Shown in pieces: positions 1 through 9,489 of a DNA stretch of 64,000 nt. A program made the translations under genes and the position numbers. The notes under the pieces were generated by a model. The model saw only the letters and a list, made by a program, of their open reading frames with translations, was not told where the DNA came from and did no database searches. How positions within the stretch are numbered: the stretch's first letter is position 1; each line of letters starts with the position of its first letter. Source of the stretch: Chromobacterium subtsugae (lineage in GTDB: Bacteria; Pseudomonadota; Gammaproteobacteria; Burkholderiales; Chromobacteriaceae); contig NZ_JYKA01000008.1 of NCBI RefSeq assembly GCF_001676875.1, positions 62,001-126,000 of the forward strand, written 5' to 3'.

Positions 1-1
1 G

Positions 2-46
2 GGGCTGCCGGCGGCGCTGGGCATCGCGCTGTTGTGGCTGGCTTGA
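2..46 (+). CDS. C-terminal end of an unidentified membrane protein (partial)
   Basis: An open frame enters from the left edge and ends in TGA at 44-46. The 14 visible residues (GLPAALGIALLWLA) are almost all hydrophobic and would form the end of a membrane-spanning helix. Too little is visible to name a family. The next gene starts 27 bases further on the same strand, so the two may be co-transcribed. Confidence 0.45.
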   Translation, partial: GLPAALGIALLWLA

Positions 47-73
47 GCGGCGAGCGCGTCGCGGGGAGGGCGG

Positions 74-376
74 ATGGTTCCGGAAATGAGCATCTTGGGG
101 CGGTTTTCAGGCAGAAGGCTCAAGCCGGCGCGCGTCGTGTTTGATGAGCAGGGCTTGTCCGTGCTCCGAGGCGATGCCTTGCGATGGCGCGTGCCGCTGG
201 AGGAGATCGCGTCGGTTAGCCTGAGGCGGGGGCGGCGTCTGTTCGGCCTGTTTTCGTTCGGCCGGTGGCTGGTGGCGGAGTCTCGCGGCGGCAAGTTCTA
301 TCTCGAACCCACCCTGGAGTATAAGACGGAGGACCTGGAGCGCTTGGTCGCGCGAATCTGCCAGTTCATCGCTTGA
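74..376 (+). CDS. Small hypothetical protein, PH-like fold possible
   Basis: This is a 100-residue basic protein with no signal peptide and no clear membrane segment. The alternation of short strands (ARVVFDEQGLSVLRG, LRWRVPLEEIASVSL) followed by a C-terminal helix resembles bacterial PH-like (YcxB/YdbT-type) small proteins; this is an impression, not a search result. A GGGGAGGG tract at 63-70 lies just upstream; a second in-frame ATG at 86 (MSILGRF) is an equally possible start with better spacing. It closely follows the membrane protein ending at 46. Function unknown. Confidence 0.6.
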   Translation: MVPEMSILGRFSGRRLKPARVVFDEQGLSVLRGDALRWRVPLEEIASVSLRRGRRLFGLFSFGRWLVAESRGGKFYLEPTLEYKTEDLERLVARICQFIA

Positions 377-386
377 TTTCGCAGGA

Positions 387-1295
387 TCAGCTTGTGTGTT
401 CCAGCTCCTGCAAAAACCGCTCCAACACCAAATTGGCGCGGCGCCCCTTGCGCACCGCCAGCGCCAGCGGCGCGTCGTAATGGCAGATGTCCGGCAGCAG
501 CGGCCGCATCTGTCCTTGCGCCACCCAGCCGGCGGCGAAGTGATCCGGCAGGTAGCCGATGTAGCGGCCGCTGAGGATCAAAAAGGCGATGCCTTCGCGG
601 TCGGACGCGGTGGCGGCGGCGCGTAGCCGTTGTTGCAGCGCCTGCGCTTGCGGCGGCAAGCGGTAGCCGGGCGCGACGGCGTTGGCGGCGGCCAGGTCCA
701 CCTCGCTCAAGTCATTGTCGGGCCGGCTGAACAGCGGATGTTCGCGGCTGCAGTACAGCTGCGAGCGCTCGTCGTACAGCGGCAGGTAGTCCAGCCCGGA
801 CAAGGGCTGGATCAGCGGCACCACGCCGGCGTGCAGCTGGCCGTCCAGCAGGCCGGTTTCGATGTCGCTGGGCGTCATCATGCCGATGGAGATCTTCACT
901 TCCGGACCTTGCTCGCTCAGCGCTTTGAGCGCGCCGGTGACGCGCATCCTGGGCAGCGTCACCAGGTTGTTGACGATGCCGATGTTCAACTCGCCGCGCA
1001 GTTGGCGGTGCAGCAGGTTCACTTCGCCGCGGAAATCCTCCAGCGCCGCCAGCAGCGTGTGGCTGGCGCGCAGCACTTCGCGGCCTTCGTCCGTCAGCGC
1101 GAAACCGGCTCGGCCGCGCTGGCACAGCCGGATGCCCAACCGTTTTTCCAGATCGCCCATCTGCAGGCTGATGGCGGAGCGGCTGATGCCCAGCACGCCC
1201 TCGGCGGCGGAGAAGCCGCCGCATTCGGCCACCGCGCGGAACAGCCGCAGCAGGCGGATATCGAAATCGCTGACTTGTCCCAGCGCGGGTTTCAT
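387..1295 (-). CDS. LysR-family transcriptional regulator, divergent from bauA
   Basis: The 302-residue protein has a LysR winged helix-turn-helix at about residues 10-70 (DIRLLRLFRAVAECGGFSAA... SRSAISLQMGDLEKRLG) and a substrate-binding-like effector domain from about residue 95. The length is normal for the family. It is transcribed away from bauA-mmsA across a 99-bp intergenic region, the usual position of a LysR activator for the neighbouring operon, so control of beta-alanine/semialdehyde catabolism is the likely role. The effector is not known. The start ATG (reverse strand 1295-1293) fits the family N-terminus. Confidence 0.85.
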   Translation of the reverse strand: MKPALGQVSDFDIRLLRLFRAVAECGGFSAAEGVLGISRSAISLQMGDLEKRLGIRLCQRGRAGFALTDEGREVLRASHTLLAALEDFRGEVNLLHRQLRGELNIGIVNNLVTLPRMRVTGALKALSEQGPEVKISIGMMTPSDIETGLLDGQLHAGVVPLIQPLSGLDYLPLYDERSQLYCSREHPLFSRPDNDLSEVDLAAANAVAPGYRLPPQAQALQQRLRAAATASDREGIAFLILSGRYIGYLPDHFAAGWVAQGQMRPLLPDICHYDAPLALAVRKGRRANLVLERFLQELEHTS

Positions 1296-1394
1296 AAGTT
1301 GAGTTTTTATTTATCTGAACATAAGAAAGATAGCATTTAACTCACGCAATGTCCGCGGCATGCTGTGTCCATACTCCCGCCACAGGTGCCTGAC
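1296..1394. promoter_or_regulatory. Divergent promoter region between LysR regulator and bauA
   Basis: This short AT-rich spacer (compared with the GC-rich coding DNA) holds the promoters of both genes. An inverted repeat TTAT-N6-ATAA sits at 1311-1324, and CATAAG occurs at 1293 and again at 1320. Either could be part of a LysR binding site; no match to a full T-N11-A box with flanking symmetry is compelling. Confidence 0.45.
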
Positions 1395-2732
1395 ATGAAC
1401 CCGCTCACCACCCGTTCCGAATTTTCCCATCTCGATCTGCGCGCGCACTGGATGCCGTTCAGCGCCAACCGCAACTTCCAGCGCGATCCGCGGTTGATCG
1501 TCGCCGGCGAAGGCAATTATCTGGTCGATGACCAAGGCCGCCGCATCTTCGACAGCCTGTCCGGCCTGTGGTGCTGCGGCGCCGGGCACAGCCGCAAGGA
1601 GATCGCCGAGGCTGTGTATCGCCAGCTGTCGACGCTGGATTACTCGCCCGGCTTCCAGTTTGGCCATCCGCTGTCGTTCCGGCTGGCCGAGCGGGTGGCG
1701 GCGATGGCGCCGGGCGCGCTGAACCACGTATTCTTCACCAACTCTGGCTCCGAGTGCGCCGACACCGCGGTGAAGATGGCGCGCGCCTACTGGCGGCTGA
1801 AGGGCCAGGCGTCCAAAACCAAATTGATCGGCCGCGCTCGCGGCTACCATGGCGTCAACATCGCCGGCACCAGCCTGGGCGGCATGAATGGCAACCGCAA
1901 ATTGTTCGGCCCGCTGATGGACGCGGACCATCTGCCGCACACCTTGCTGCCGGCCAACGCTTTCAGCCGCGGCTTGCCGGCGCAGGGCGCGGAGCTGGCG
2001 GACGACTTGCTGCGGCTGATCGAGCTGCACGACGCGTCCAATATCGCCGCGGTGATCGTGGAGCCGATGGCGGGCTCGGCCGGCGTGATCGTGCCGCCGC
2101 AGGGCTATCTGCAACGCCTGCGCGAGATCTGCACGCAGCACGGCATCCTGTTGATCTTCGACGAGGTGATCACCGGCTTCGGCCGCACCGGCAAGCTGTT
2201 CGGCGCCGACTATTTCGGCGTGACGCCGGACATCATGAATGTCGCCAAGCAGCTGACCAATGGCGCGGTGCCGATGGGCGCGGTGGTGGCGACCAGCGAA
2301 ATCTACGAGGCCTTCATGGCGCAGGCGACGCCGGAGTACGCGGTGGAGTTCGCCCATGGCTACACCTATTCCGCCCATCCGGTGGCTTGCGCGGCGGCGC
2401 TGGCGGCGCTGGACGTGCTGGAGAACGAAAACCTGGTGGCCAGGGCCGCCGAGCTGGCGCCGCATTTCGAGCGCGGCATTCACGGCCTGAAAGGCTTGCC
2501 GCATGTGATCGACATCCGCAACTGCGGGCTGGCCGGCGCGGTGCAGATCGCGCCGCGCGGCGGCGACGCCATCGTGCGGCCGTACGAGGCGGCGATGGCG
2601 TTGTGGCGCAAGGGCTTCTATGTCCGCTACGGCGGCGACGCGCTGCAGTTCGGCCCGCCGTTCACCACCACGCCGCAGGAGCTGGACAGCCTGTTCGACG
2701 CCGTCGGCGAGACGCTGACCAAGCTGGCCTGA
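1395..2732 (+). CDS. bauA: Omega-amino acid (beta-alanine)--pyruvate transaminase
   Basis: This 445-residue class III PLP aminotransferase transfers the amino group of beta-alanine to pyruvate, giving malonate semialdehyde and alanine. It closely resembles Pseudomonas BauA from the N-terminus on (LRAHWMPFSANRNF, GLWCCGAGHSRKEI, TKLIGRARGYHGVN, EFAHGYTYSAHPVACAA). The PLP lysine is in NVAKQLTNG, about residue 285, preceded by the DEVI aspartate that contacts the pyridine nitrogen. I chose ATG 1395 over the upstream GTG at 1365 because it gives the family's N-terminus. The next gene, mmsA, removes the semialdehyde product; 32 bases separate them, so they form an operon. It is distinct from the well-known C. 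violaceum omega-transaminase used in biocatalysis. Confidence 0.93.
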   Translation: MNPLTTRSEFSHLDLRAHWMPFSANRNFQRDPRLIVAGEGNYLVDDQGRRIFDSLSGLWCCGAGHSRKEIAEAVYRQLSTLDYSPGFQFGHPLSFRLAERVAAMAPGALNHVFFTNSGSECADTAVKMARAYWRLKGQASKTKLIGRARGYHGVNIAGTSLGGMNGNRKLFGPLMDADHLPHTLLPANAFSRGLPAQGAELADDLLRLIELHDASNIAAVIVEPMAGSAGVIVPPQGYLQRLREICTQHGILLIFDEVITGFGRTGKLFGADYFGVTPDIMNVAKQLTNGAVPMGAVVATSEIYEAFMAQATPEYAVEFAHGYTYSAHPVACAAALAALDVLENENLVARAAELAPHFERGIHGLKGLPHVIDIRNCGLAGAVQIAPRGGDAIVRPYEAAMALWRKGFYVRYGGDALQFGPPFTTTPQELDSLFDAVGETLTKLA

Positions 2733-2764
2733 AATGATTGTCACCAATAAAACGAGATCCTGAA

Positions 2765-4258
<1,494 letters not shown>

Positions 4259-4274
4259 ATCAACAGTGGCGGAT

Positions 4275-4300
4275 GGGCCGCTCGCGAGGGCGGCCCGTTT
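4275..4300 (+). terminator. Possible weak terminator after mmsA
   Basis: GGGCCGC (4275-4281) pairs with GCGGCCC (4290-4296) across an 8-base loop, followed by only GTTT. The stem is strong but the U-tract is short, so termination may be partial. Confidence 0.4.
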
Positions 4301-4340
4301 CGCTGGCATAATGGCAATGTCCTGATCCTGTCTGCTCGCC

Positions 4341-4913
4341 ATGAAACTGTCTGCTTCCGCAACCATCGTTTCTTCCCCTTGGTCCATCCGCCGCCTGAGC
4401 GCGGCCGATATCGGCGCGGATTGGCTGGACGATTTCCAGCGCCGGCAGGAGGTGACGCTGGTGTATCGCGGCGCGCCCGGCGAGCGGCGCATCGTGGCCG
4501 AGCCGTTCATCGACGACTGGTCGGCGGACGAGCGGCGGGCGCTGTGTCGCGAGCTGGCGGCGATGGCGGATGCCGGGCGGGTGTGGTCGGCGATGGAAGG
4601 GGAACGCCTGGCCGGCTTCGCCGCCATTGCGCCGGCGCCGCTGGGGCCGGATGGCGAATACCGGCAATTGACGGAATTGCAGGTCGATGCCCGCTGGCGG
4701 GGGCGCGGCTTGGGGCGCGAACTGATGGCCGCCTGCGTCGCCGGCGGCAGGGAGATGGGCGCGGGCCGGCTGTACATTTCCTCGCACTCCGCCATTGAAA
4801 CGGTGTCGTTCTACGAGCGCTGCGGCTGCGTGCCGGCGCGCTGGCTGCATGTTCCGCAGATCGAACGGGAACCGTTCGATTGGCAGTTGGAGTACGACCT
4901 GGCGCGCCAGTGA
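4341..4913 (+). CDS. GNAT-family N-acetyltransferase
   Basis: This 190-residue protein carries a single GNAT domain from about residue 60. The acetyl-CoA-binding motif A is visible in LQVDARWRGRGLGRELM (about residues 112-128), and motif B in YISSHSAIETVSFYERCG. The substrate cannot be told from sequence. It follows mmsA by about 80 bases with a weak hairpin between, and precedes the SRPBCC gene, so it may be its own unit. Confidence 0.85.
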   Translation: MKLSASATIVSSPWSIRRLSAADIGADWLDDFQRRQEVTLVYRGAPGERRIVAEPFIDDWSADERRALCRELAAMADAGRVWSAMEGERLAGFAAIAPAPLGPDGEYRQLTELQVDARWRGRGLGRELMAACVAGGREMGAGRLYISSHSAIETVSFYERCGCVPARWLHVPQIEREPFDWQLEYDLARQ

Positions 4914-4968
4914 AATGTCATTGTGCTATCTTGCTTAAGCCAGCTTTCCCGCCGCCAAGGAGCCTGCC

Positions 4969-5412
4969 ATGCCCAACACCATACGTCTGCACCGCGTGCT
5001 GAACGCGCCGCCGGAGCGCGTCTACCGCGCCTTCATCGATCCGCTGGCACTGGCCAAGTGGCTGCCGCCAGACGGCTTCGTCTGCCAGGTGCTGGAGCAG
5101 GACGCCACCGTGGGCGGCGGCTACCGGATGGCCTTCGTCAATTTCTCCGGCGGCCAGCAGCACGAGTTCGGCGGCCGCTATCTGGAGCTGATTCCCGGCG
5201 AGCGGGTTCGCTACAGCGATAGGTTCGACGATCCGAATCTTGCCGGCGAGATGACCACCACCATCACGCTGGCGCCATTGTCCTGCGGCGCCGATCTCAC
5301 CATCGTGCAGCAAGGCATCCCGGACGCGATTCCGCCCGAGAACTGCTATCTGGGCTGGCAGCAGTCGCTGCGGCAGCTGGCGGCCTTGGTGGAGCCGGAC
5401 ATTCCGGGCTAG
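4969..5412 (+). CDS. SRPBCC / AHSA1-like domain protein
   Basis: The 147-residue protein has the START-like fold signature of the activator-of-Hsp90-homologue group: LHRVLNAPPERVYRAFIDPLALAKWLPP at the start, GGxYRMAF in the middle and a C-terminal helix with GWQQSLRQLAALV. Such proteins bind small hydrophobic ligands; bacterial members are mostly uncharacterised. An AAGGAG Shine-Dalgarno lies 8 bases before the ATG. A perfect terminator hairpin follows. Confidence 0.85.
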   Translation: MPNTIRLHRVLNAPPERVYRAFIDPLALAKWLPPDGFVCQVLEQDATVGGGYRMAFVNFSGGQQHEFGGRYLELIPGERVRYSDRFDDPNLAGEMTTTITLAPLSCGADLTIVQQGIPDAIPPENCYLGWQQSLRQLAALVEPDIPG

Positions 5413-5429
5413 GCCGGACGAAGCGCAAC

Positions 5430-5457
5430 AAGCCGGGCGCATGCCCGGCTTGGTTTT
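5430..5457 (+). terminator. Intrinsic terminator after the SRPBCC gene
   Basis: A perfect 9-bp stem (AAGCCGGGC at 5430-5438 with GCCCGGCTT at 5443-5451) and a GCAT loop are followed by GGTTTT. It lies between two convergent genes and mainly serves the plus-strand one. Confidence 0.85.
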
Positions 5458-5478
5458 GCGGCCTGCGCGCCAGCCTTG

Positions 5479-6600
5479 TCAATCCAGCGGCCAGGGAATG
5501 GTTTTGGCCTGATCGGCGGCGGCATCGGATGCCGGCACGGCAGGCGCGGCGACGGTATCCACCGCGCGCCACCACGGCTCCGTCCGATCGGCGTGGGCGG
5601 GCTCCAGCGCCTGGCCCTGGCGCGGCATCAGCAGTTGGACATTGCTTTGCTCGGACAGGGCCAGCAGGGTGTCCGCCGGTTCGTCCCAGGCGTGCATCGC
5701 CAGGTTGAAGGTGCCCCAATGCACCGGCAGGAAAGCGCCGCCGCCCAGCAGCTCCAGGGCTTTGAGCGCGTTGTCCGGCCCCAGGTGGATATCGCCCCAG
5801 GCGGGGTGGTAGGCCCCCACTTCCAGCATCACCAGGTCGAATGCGCCGATCCGTTCGCGGATTTCCTCAAACTGGCCGGTGAGGCCGGTGTCGCCGCTGA
5901 AAAACACCGAGTGCCGCGGCGTGCGGATGGCCAGCGACGACCATAGCGTGGCGTTGCGGTCTTTCAGGCCGCGGCCGGAAAAGTGCTGCGACGGGGTGGC
6001 GGTGACGGTCAGGTCGGCGCTGGGGTGGCGGTAGCTTTCCCACCAGTCCAGCTCGGTGATGCGCTGCGGCGCCACGCCGAACGCTTCCAGATGCGCGCCG
6101 ACGCCCAGCGAGGTGACGAAGGGCACCGGCGTTTTGGCGAGTTCGCGTATCGTGGGGTAGTCCAGATGGTCGTAGTGATCGTGGGAAACCAGCACCAGGT
6201 CCAGCGGCGGCAGCTCCTTCAGCCGCACTGGCGCCGGCTGGAAGCGTTTGGGGCCGGCCAGCCGCGTCGGCGAGGCGCGCGGCCCCCATACCGGATCGGT
6301 CAGCACGCGCAGGCCGTCTATTTCCAGCAGCACCGTCGAGTGCCCAAGCCAGGTGGCGCGCAGGCCGGACTCCGGCGGCTTGCGCCAGGCATGCCGCGGG
6401 TCCGCTACGGGCAGCGGGCCATTCGGCGTCCGCCTTTCGCCGCCGCACAGAAAGTCTTTCAGCGACGGCATCTTCACCGCCGGGTCGCGCAGGCCGGGAG
6501 CGATCGGATAGATGTTGCGGAAGCCGTCGTCCGCCCACATCGGGGAGGCGCGCATCCTTTCCAGCCGCGCGCCGGCCGCTTTCTTGCCCAGTGCTTTCAT
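5479..6600 (-). CDS. Metallo-beta-lactamase-fold hydrolase (UlaG / NAPE-PLD-like)
   Basis: The 373-residue protein has the MBL metal motif SHDHYDHLD at about residue 135, a second metal ligand region with FFSGDTG, and PVHWGTF near the end. The N-terminal stretch and the WLGHSTVLLEIDG segment are typical of the group that includes NAPE-hydrolysing phospholipase D and UlaG; the substrate here is unknown. I chose ATG at 6600 (minus strand), which has GGAAGG six bases upstream; ATGs at 6606 and 6615 and a GTG at 6636 are in frame but less well placed. No signal peptide, so cytoplasmic. Confidence 0.85.
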   Translation of the reverse strand: MKALGKKAAGARLERMRASPMWADDGFRNIYPIAPGLRDPAVKMPSLKDFLCGGERRTPNGPLPVADPRHAWRKPPESGLRATWLGHSTVLLEIDGLRVLTDPVWGPRASPTRLAGPKRFQPAPVRLKELPPLDLVLVSHDHYDHLDYPTIRELAKTPVPFVTSLGVGAHLEAFGVAPQRITELDWWESYRHPSADLTVTATPSQHFSGRGLKDRNATLWSSLAIRTPRHSVFFSGDTGLTGQFEEIRERIGAFDLVMLEVGAYHPAWGDIHLGPDNALKALELLGGGAFLPVHWGTFNLAMHAWDEPADTLLALSEQSNVQLLMPRQGQALEPAHADRTEPWWRAVDTVAAPAVPASDAAADQAKTIPWPLD

Positions 6601-6713
6601 CGCCATCCTTCCCATGCGTGTTGACGTGTTGCCCACACTGTAAATAAGCGCGTCCGCCGCGTCGAGCTTGGTGCGCGCGCGGCTCGCTTGCGACGGATGG
6701 CCGGCTGGCTAGA

Positions 6714-7310
6714 ATGAAAAGCTGCGGGTCGCTTGGCTGGGGGTGTGGCGTGGACGCATTGGATGAAGTGCTGCTGCAGTTATGCCGGCAAGAAGGCCTG
6801 CCGGATCATGCCGTGCTGGATATGCGGGTGGTGCAACGCCAGCGCTATCCTCGCGCCAGCCTGCTGTATTGGGCCGTGGTGGACTTCAGCCTGCCGTCCA
6901 CGGAGGCCAGGCTGTTCGTTTTCGATACGCTGGAGGGTTCGGTGCAGCGTTTTCTGGTGGCGCATGGCCGGGGAGAAGACCCGGCCGGCCATGCGCATTA
7001 CGCCCAGCACTTTTCCGATGCGCCCGGCTCCCTGGCTTCCTGCCTGGGCGTGTGCCGGGCCGCCGACACCTGCTTCGGCCCGCACGGCCTGGCGTTGTGG
7101 CTGGACGGCATGGGGCCGGACAATGCCAATATGCGCGCGCGCCGGCTGACCCTGCATGGCGCGCAGTACGTGGCGCCGGACTACATCCGCCAACACGGCG
7201 CGCCGGGATGCTCGGACGGCAGCCTGGCGATAGACCCGCAATACAGCGTGGGCCTGATCAATATGCTGCAGGGCGGGTCGTACATCAATTGCATCCGCTC
7301 GCGCATTTGA
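6714..7310 (+). CDS. YkuD_2-type (murein L,D-transpeptidase-like) protein with Ser at the catalytic Cys position
   Basis: The 198-residue protein follows the YkuD_2 family closely: FSLPSTEARLFVFD (58-71), LVAHGRGED (81-89), FSDAPGSLASCLG (100-112), HGLALWLDGM (124-133) and HGAQYV (148-153). The family's catalytic block reads G-R-S-x-G-C-P-A; here it reads GCSDGSLAI (165-173), placing Ser170 (codon AGC, 7221-7223) where the nucleophile Cys belongs and Leu in place of the Pro. No signal peptide is present, although the family acts on peptidoglycan outside the membrane. A GTG at 6750 with GGGGG upstream is an alternative start. It is probably not an ordinary L,D-transpeptidase. It stands alone between convergent neighbours. 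Confidence 0.75.
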   Translation: MKSCGSLGWGCGVDALDEVLLQLCRQEGLPDHAVLDMRVVQRQRYPRASLLYWAVVDFSLPSTEARLFVFDTLEGSVQRFLVAHGRGEDPAGHAHYAQHFSDAPGSLASCLGVCRAADTCFGPHGLALWLDGMGPDNANMRARRLTLHGAQYVAPDYIRQHGAPGCSDGSLAIDPQYSVGLINMLQGGSYINCIRSRI

Positions 7311-7352
7311 TCGTTGCTGACGGCGCGGCCTCCGCGCGCGGCGTTGTTTTTC

Positions 7353-8336
7353 TCAGTCCAGCGTGACGACGATCTTGCCGCCGGCCGATTGCGCGTCCAG
7401 CACGCTATGGGCCTCCTGGATCTGCTCGAAGGCGAATACCCGCGCCGGCCTGGCGGGAATGGCGCCGCTTTCCGCCCATTCAATGATGTTTTGGAACGGG
7501 ATGTCGCCCAATGGATAGTCGCGGCTGCCAAATACCAGGGCGCTGGCGAAGAAGCTGAGCTGCCGCCCGCTGGGCAGGTGGGCCATGGGATCGAAGCCGG
7601 CCAGCGGTTCGTGCCCGCCCAGAAAGCCGGCCACGCAGACGCGGCCGTCGCGTTTGGCCAGGCGCAGCGAATCGAGCAGGGTCGAGGTGCCGACCAGATC
7701 CAGCACTTTATCCATGCTGCAACCGGCGATTTCCGCCAATTCCGCGCCAAGTTCGGCGGACTCCACGCGCGCGATGTCCGCGCCCAGCTGGCGCGCCGCT
7801 TGCAGCCGGGATGCCTGGCTGACGGTGGCGATGACGCGCGCGCCATGCAGCTTGGCCAGCGCCATCGCGGCTTGACCCAGGGCGGACAGCGCGCCGCGGA
7901 TCAGCAAGGTGTCGCCGTTTTGTAGCGCCAGGTTGCCGTGCAAGCAGGTCCAGGCGGTGGCGTAGGATTCCGGCAGAGCCGCGAGCGCGCTCCAGTCCAG
8001 CGTGGTGCGCACCGGCACCACATTGGCGGCCGGCACGCTGACGAACTCCGCATAGCTGCCATTGCGGCTGCGGCCCATGCCGCCCATTAGGGCGATGACG
8101 GTTTGCCCGGGCGGCAAAACGCCGCCGGGGTCATGGGCCACCTCGCCGGCGCACTCTATGCCGGATACCGCCGCCACTTCTCCCCACAGGCCTTGGCGGA
8201 AATACTGCTCGGCCCGATTCAAGCCGAAGGCGCGGACGCGCACCAGCACTTCGTCGGCGCCGGCTTGCGGCGCGGGGATGTCCTGGATTCTCAGCTGCTC
8301 CGGGCCGCCATATTGTTGTCTGACGATTGCGCGCAT
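7353..8336 (-). CDS. Zinc-independent MDR, quinone oxidoreductase-like
   Basis: The 327-residue medium-chain dehydrogenase/reductase has the N-terminal GroES-like half (QYGGPEQLRIQDIPAPQAG, VRVRAFGLNRAEQYFRQG, GIECAGEV) and a Rossmann half with the nucleotide-binding region RGALSALGQAAMALAKLHGARV at about residues 150-170. The zinc-ligand cysteines of alcohol dehydrogenases are absent, as in NADPH:quinone oxidoreductases. It diverges from the LysR gene at 8437, which probably controls it. Substrate unknown. Confidence 0.87.
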   Translation of the reverse strand: MRAIVRQQYGGPEQLRIQDIPAPQAGADEVLVRVRAFGLNRAEQYFRQGLWGEVAAVSGIECAGEVAHDPGGVLPPGQTVIALMGGMGRSRNGSYAEFVSVPAANVVPVRTTLDWSALAALPESYATAWTCLHGNLALQNGDTLLIRGALSALGQAAMALAKLHGARVIATVSQASRLQAARQLGADIARVESAELGAELAEIAGCSMDKVLDLVGTSTLLDSLRLAKRDGRVCVAGFLGGHEPLAGFDPMAHLPSGRQLSFFASALVFGSRDYPLGDIPFQNIIEWAESGAIPARPARVFAFEQIQEAHSVLDAQSAGGKIVVTLD

Positions 8337-8401
8337 GGGATTCGCTCCTGTTTGGTGGGTGACAGCGGCAGTTTAGCTAGCGGAGCATGTTGAAAAAATT
8401 C

Positions 8402-8430
8402 AAAAGATTAACAAAAGATTGTAAGATTAA
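8402..8430. repeat. Three AAGATT direct repeats in a divergent promoter
   Basis: AAAAGATT occurs at 8402-8409 and 8413-8420, and AAGATTAA at 8423-8430, in phase at 10-11 bp between the MDR gene and the LysR gene. It lies 6-35 bases ahead of the LysR start. Candidate regulator-binding array or simply an AT-rich promoter. Confidence 0.45.
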
Positions 8431-8436
8431 ATAACA

Positions 8437-9345
8437 ATGGACTTCACACTGCATGAGTTGGTCTGCCTGGATGCCGTGCTGAGAGAAGGCAGCTTCCAGG
8501 CGGCGGCGCTGAAACTGCACCGCAGCCATCCCGCCGTCCACGCGGCGATCAAGAATCTGGAGGCGCGTCTGGGCTTGAGCTTGCTGGACCGCGCGTCTTA
8601 TCGCGTCCGGCTGACGCCGCAAGGCGAGGCGTTCCATCGCCAGGCCCAGGCCTTGCTGGCGCAGGCGGCTAGCCTGGGCACGATGTGCGGCCAGCTGCGG
8701 AGTGGCGAAGAAACGGACTTGCGCGTAGTAGTGGGCGATCTCACGCCCAATGCGGAGGCGCTGGATTTGCTGCGGCGCTTTTTCCGGAACTGGCCGCATA
8801 CCCGGCTGCACCTCCACTTCGAGGCGATAAGCGGTCCGTGGGAGAGGCTGCTTGCCGAGGACGCGGACTTGATCCTGCATCACGTCGATAAGTCGGACAC
8901 GCGTTTCGAATGGACGGATGTCTGCCGGGTGGAGCTGGTGCCGGTGGCGGCGCCGGGTTTTCTGGATGGCCCCATTTCCCGCGATGTGAGCCCGGAGCAG
9001 ATGGCGCGTCATGTTCAGGTGGTGATACGGGATTCCGCGCAGGCGCCGGGGCGCGATTACTTTGTGGTGAAGGAGGCGCCGAGTTGGACGGTGGCGGATC
9101 AATACACCAAGAAAGACTTGATCGTGCGCGGCATGGGCTGGGGCCATATGCCCTTGCATCTGGTGGCGGAGGAGCTGCGCAGCGGCGCGCTGCTTTCGCT
9201 GGAGGGGCGGCATTTCCGGCGCAGCGCGCTGGACATCGTCGCCGCGCGCTTGCGCGGCCGTCCCGCCGGCCCCGTGGCGTCCGCGCTCTGGTCCTTCCTG
9301 GCGGCGGAGGGCGAAGGGCGGCCAGGCGGCGCTCAGCTCCGCTGA
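8437..9345 (+). CDS. LysR-family transcriptional regulator, divergent from MDR oxidoreductase
   Basis: The 302-residue protein has an N-terminal LysR DNA-binding domain (LHELVCLDAVLREGSFQAAALKLHRSHPAVHAAIKNLEARLG, residues 5-46) and an effector domain. The DNA-binding helix contains an unusual HPAVHAAI in place of the common QPAVSxQI. It is transcribed away from the oxidoreductase gene over about 100 bases and likely regulates it. No Shine-Dalgarno is evident in the AT-rich leader. Confidence 0.85.
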   Translation: MDFTLHELVCLDAVLREGSFQAAALKLHRSHPAVHAAIKNLEARLGLSLLDRASYRVRLTPQGEAFHRQAQALLAQAASLGTMCGQLRSGEETDLRVVVGDLTPNAEALDLLRRFFRNWPHTRLHLHFEAISGPWERLLAEDADLILHHVDKSDTRFEWTDVCRVELVPVAAPGFLDGPISRDVSPEQMARHVQVVIRDSAQAPGRDYFVVKEAPSWTVADQYTKKDLIVRGMGWGHMPLHLVAEELRSGALLSLEGRHFRRSALDIVAARLRGRPAGPVASALWSFLAAEGEGRPGGAQLR

Positions 9346-9489
9346 GCGTCATGCGGCAGGGCCGCTGGTTTTCTTGAGCGCGGCGGCTAGGCGCGGAGCG
9401 ATGCGAAAACGCGGCCTATGCCCTATTTGTCCAGCATCAATCGCAGCCGCAGCCGCAGCCGGGGTTGGGGGCTGCGCCTCCTGGCGAAC

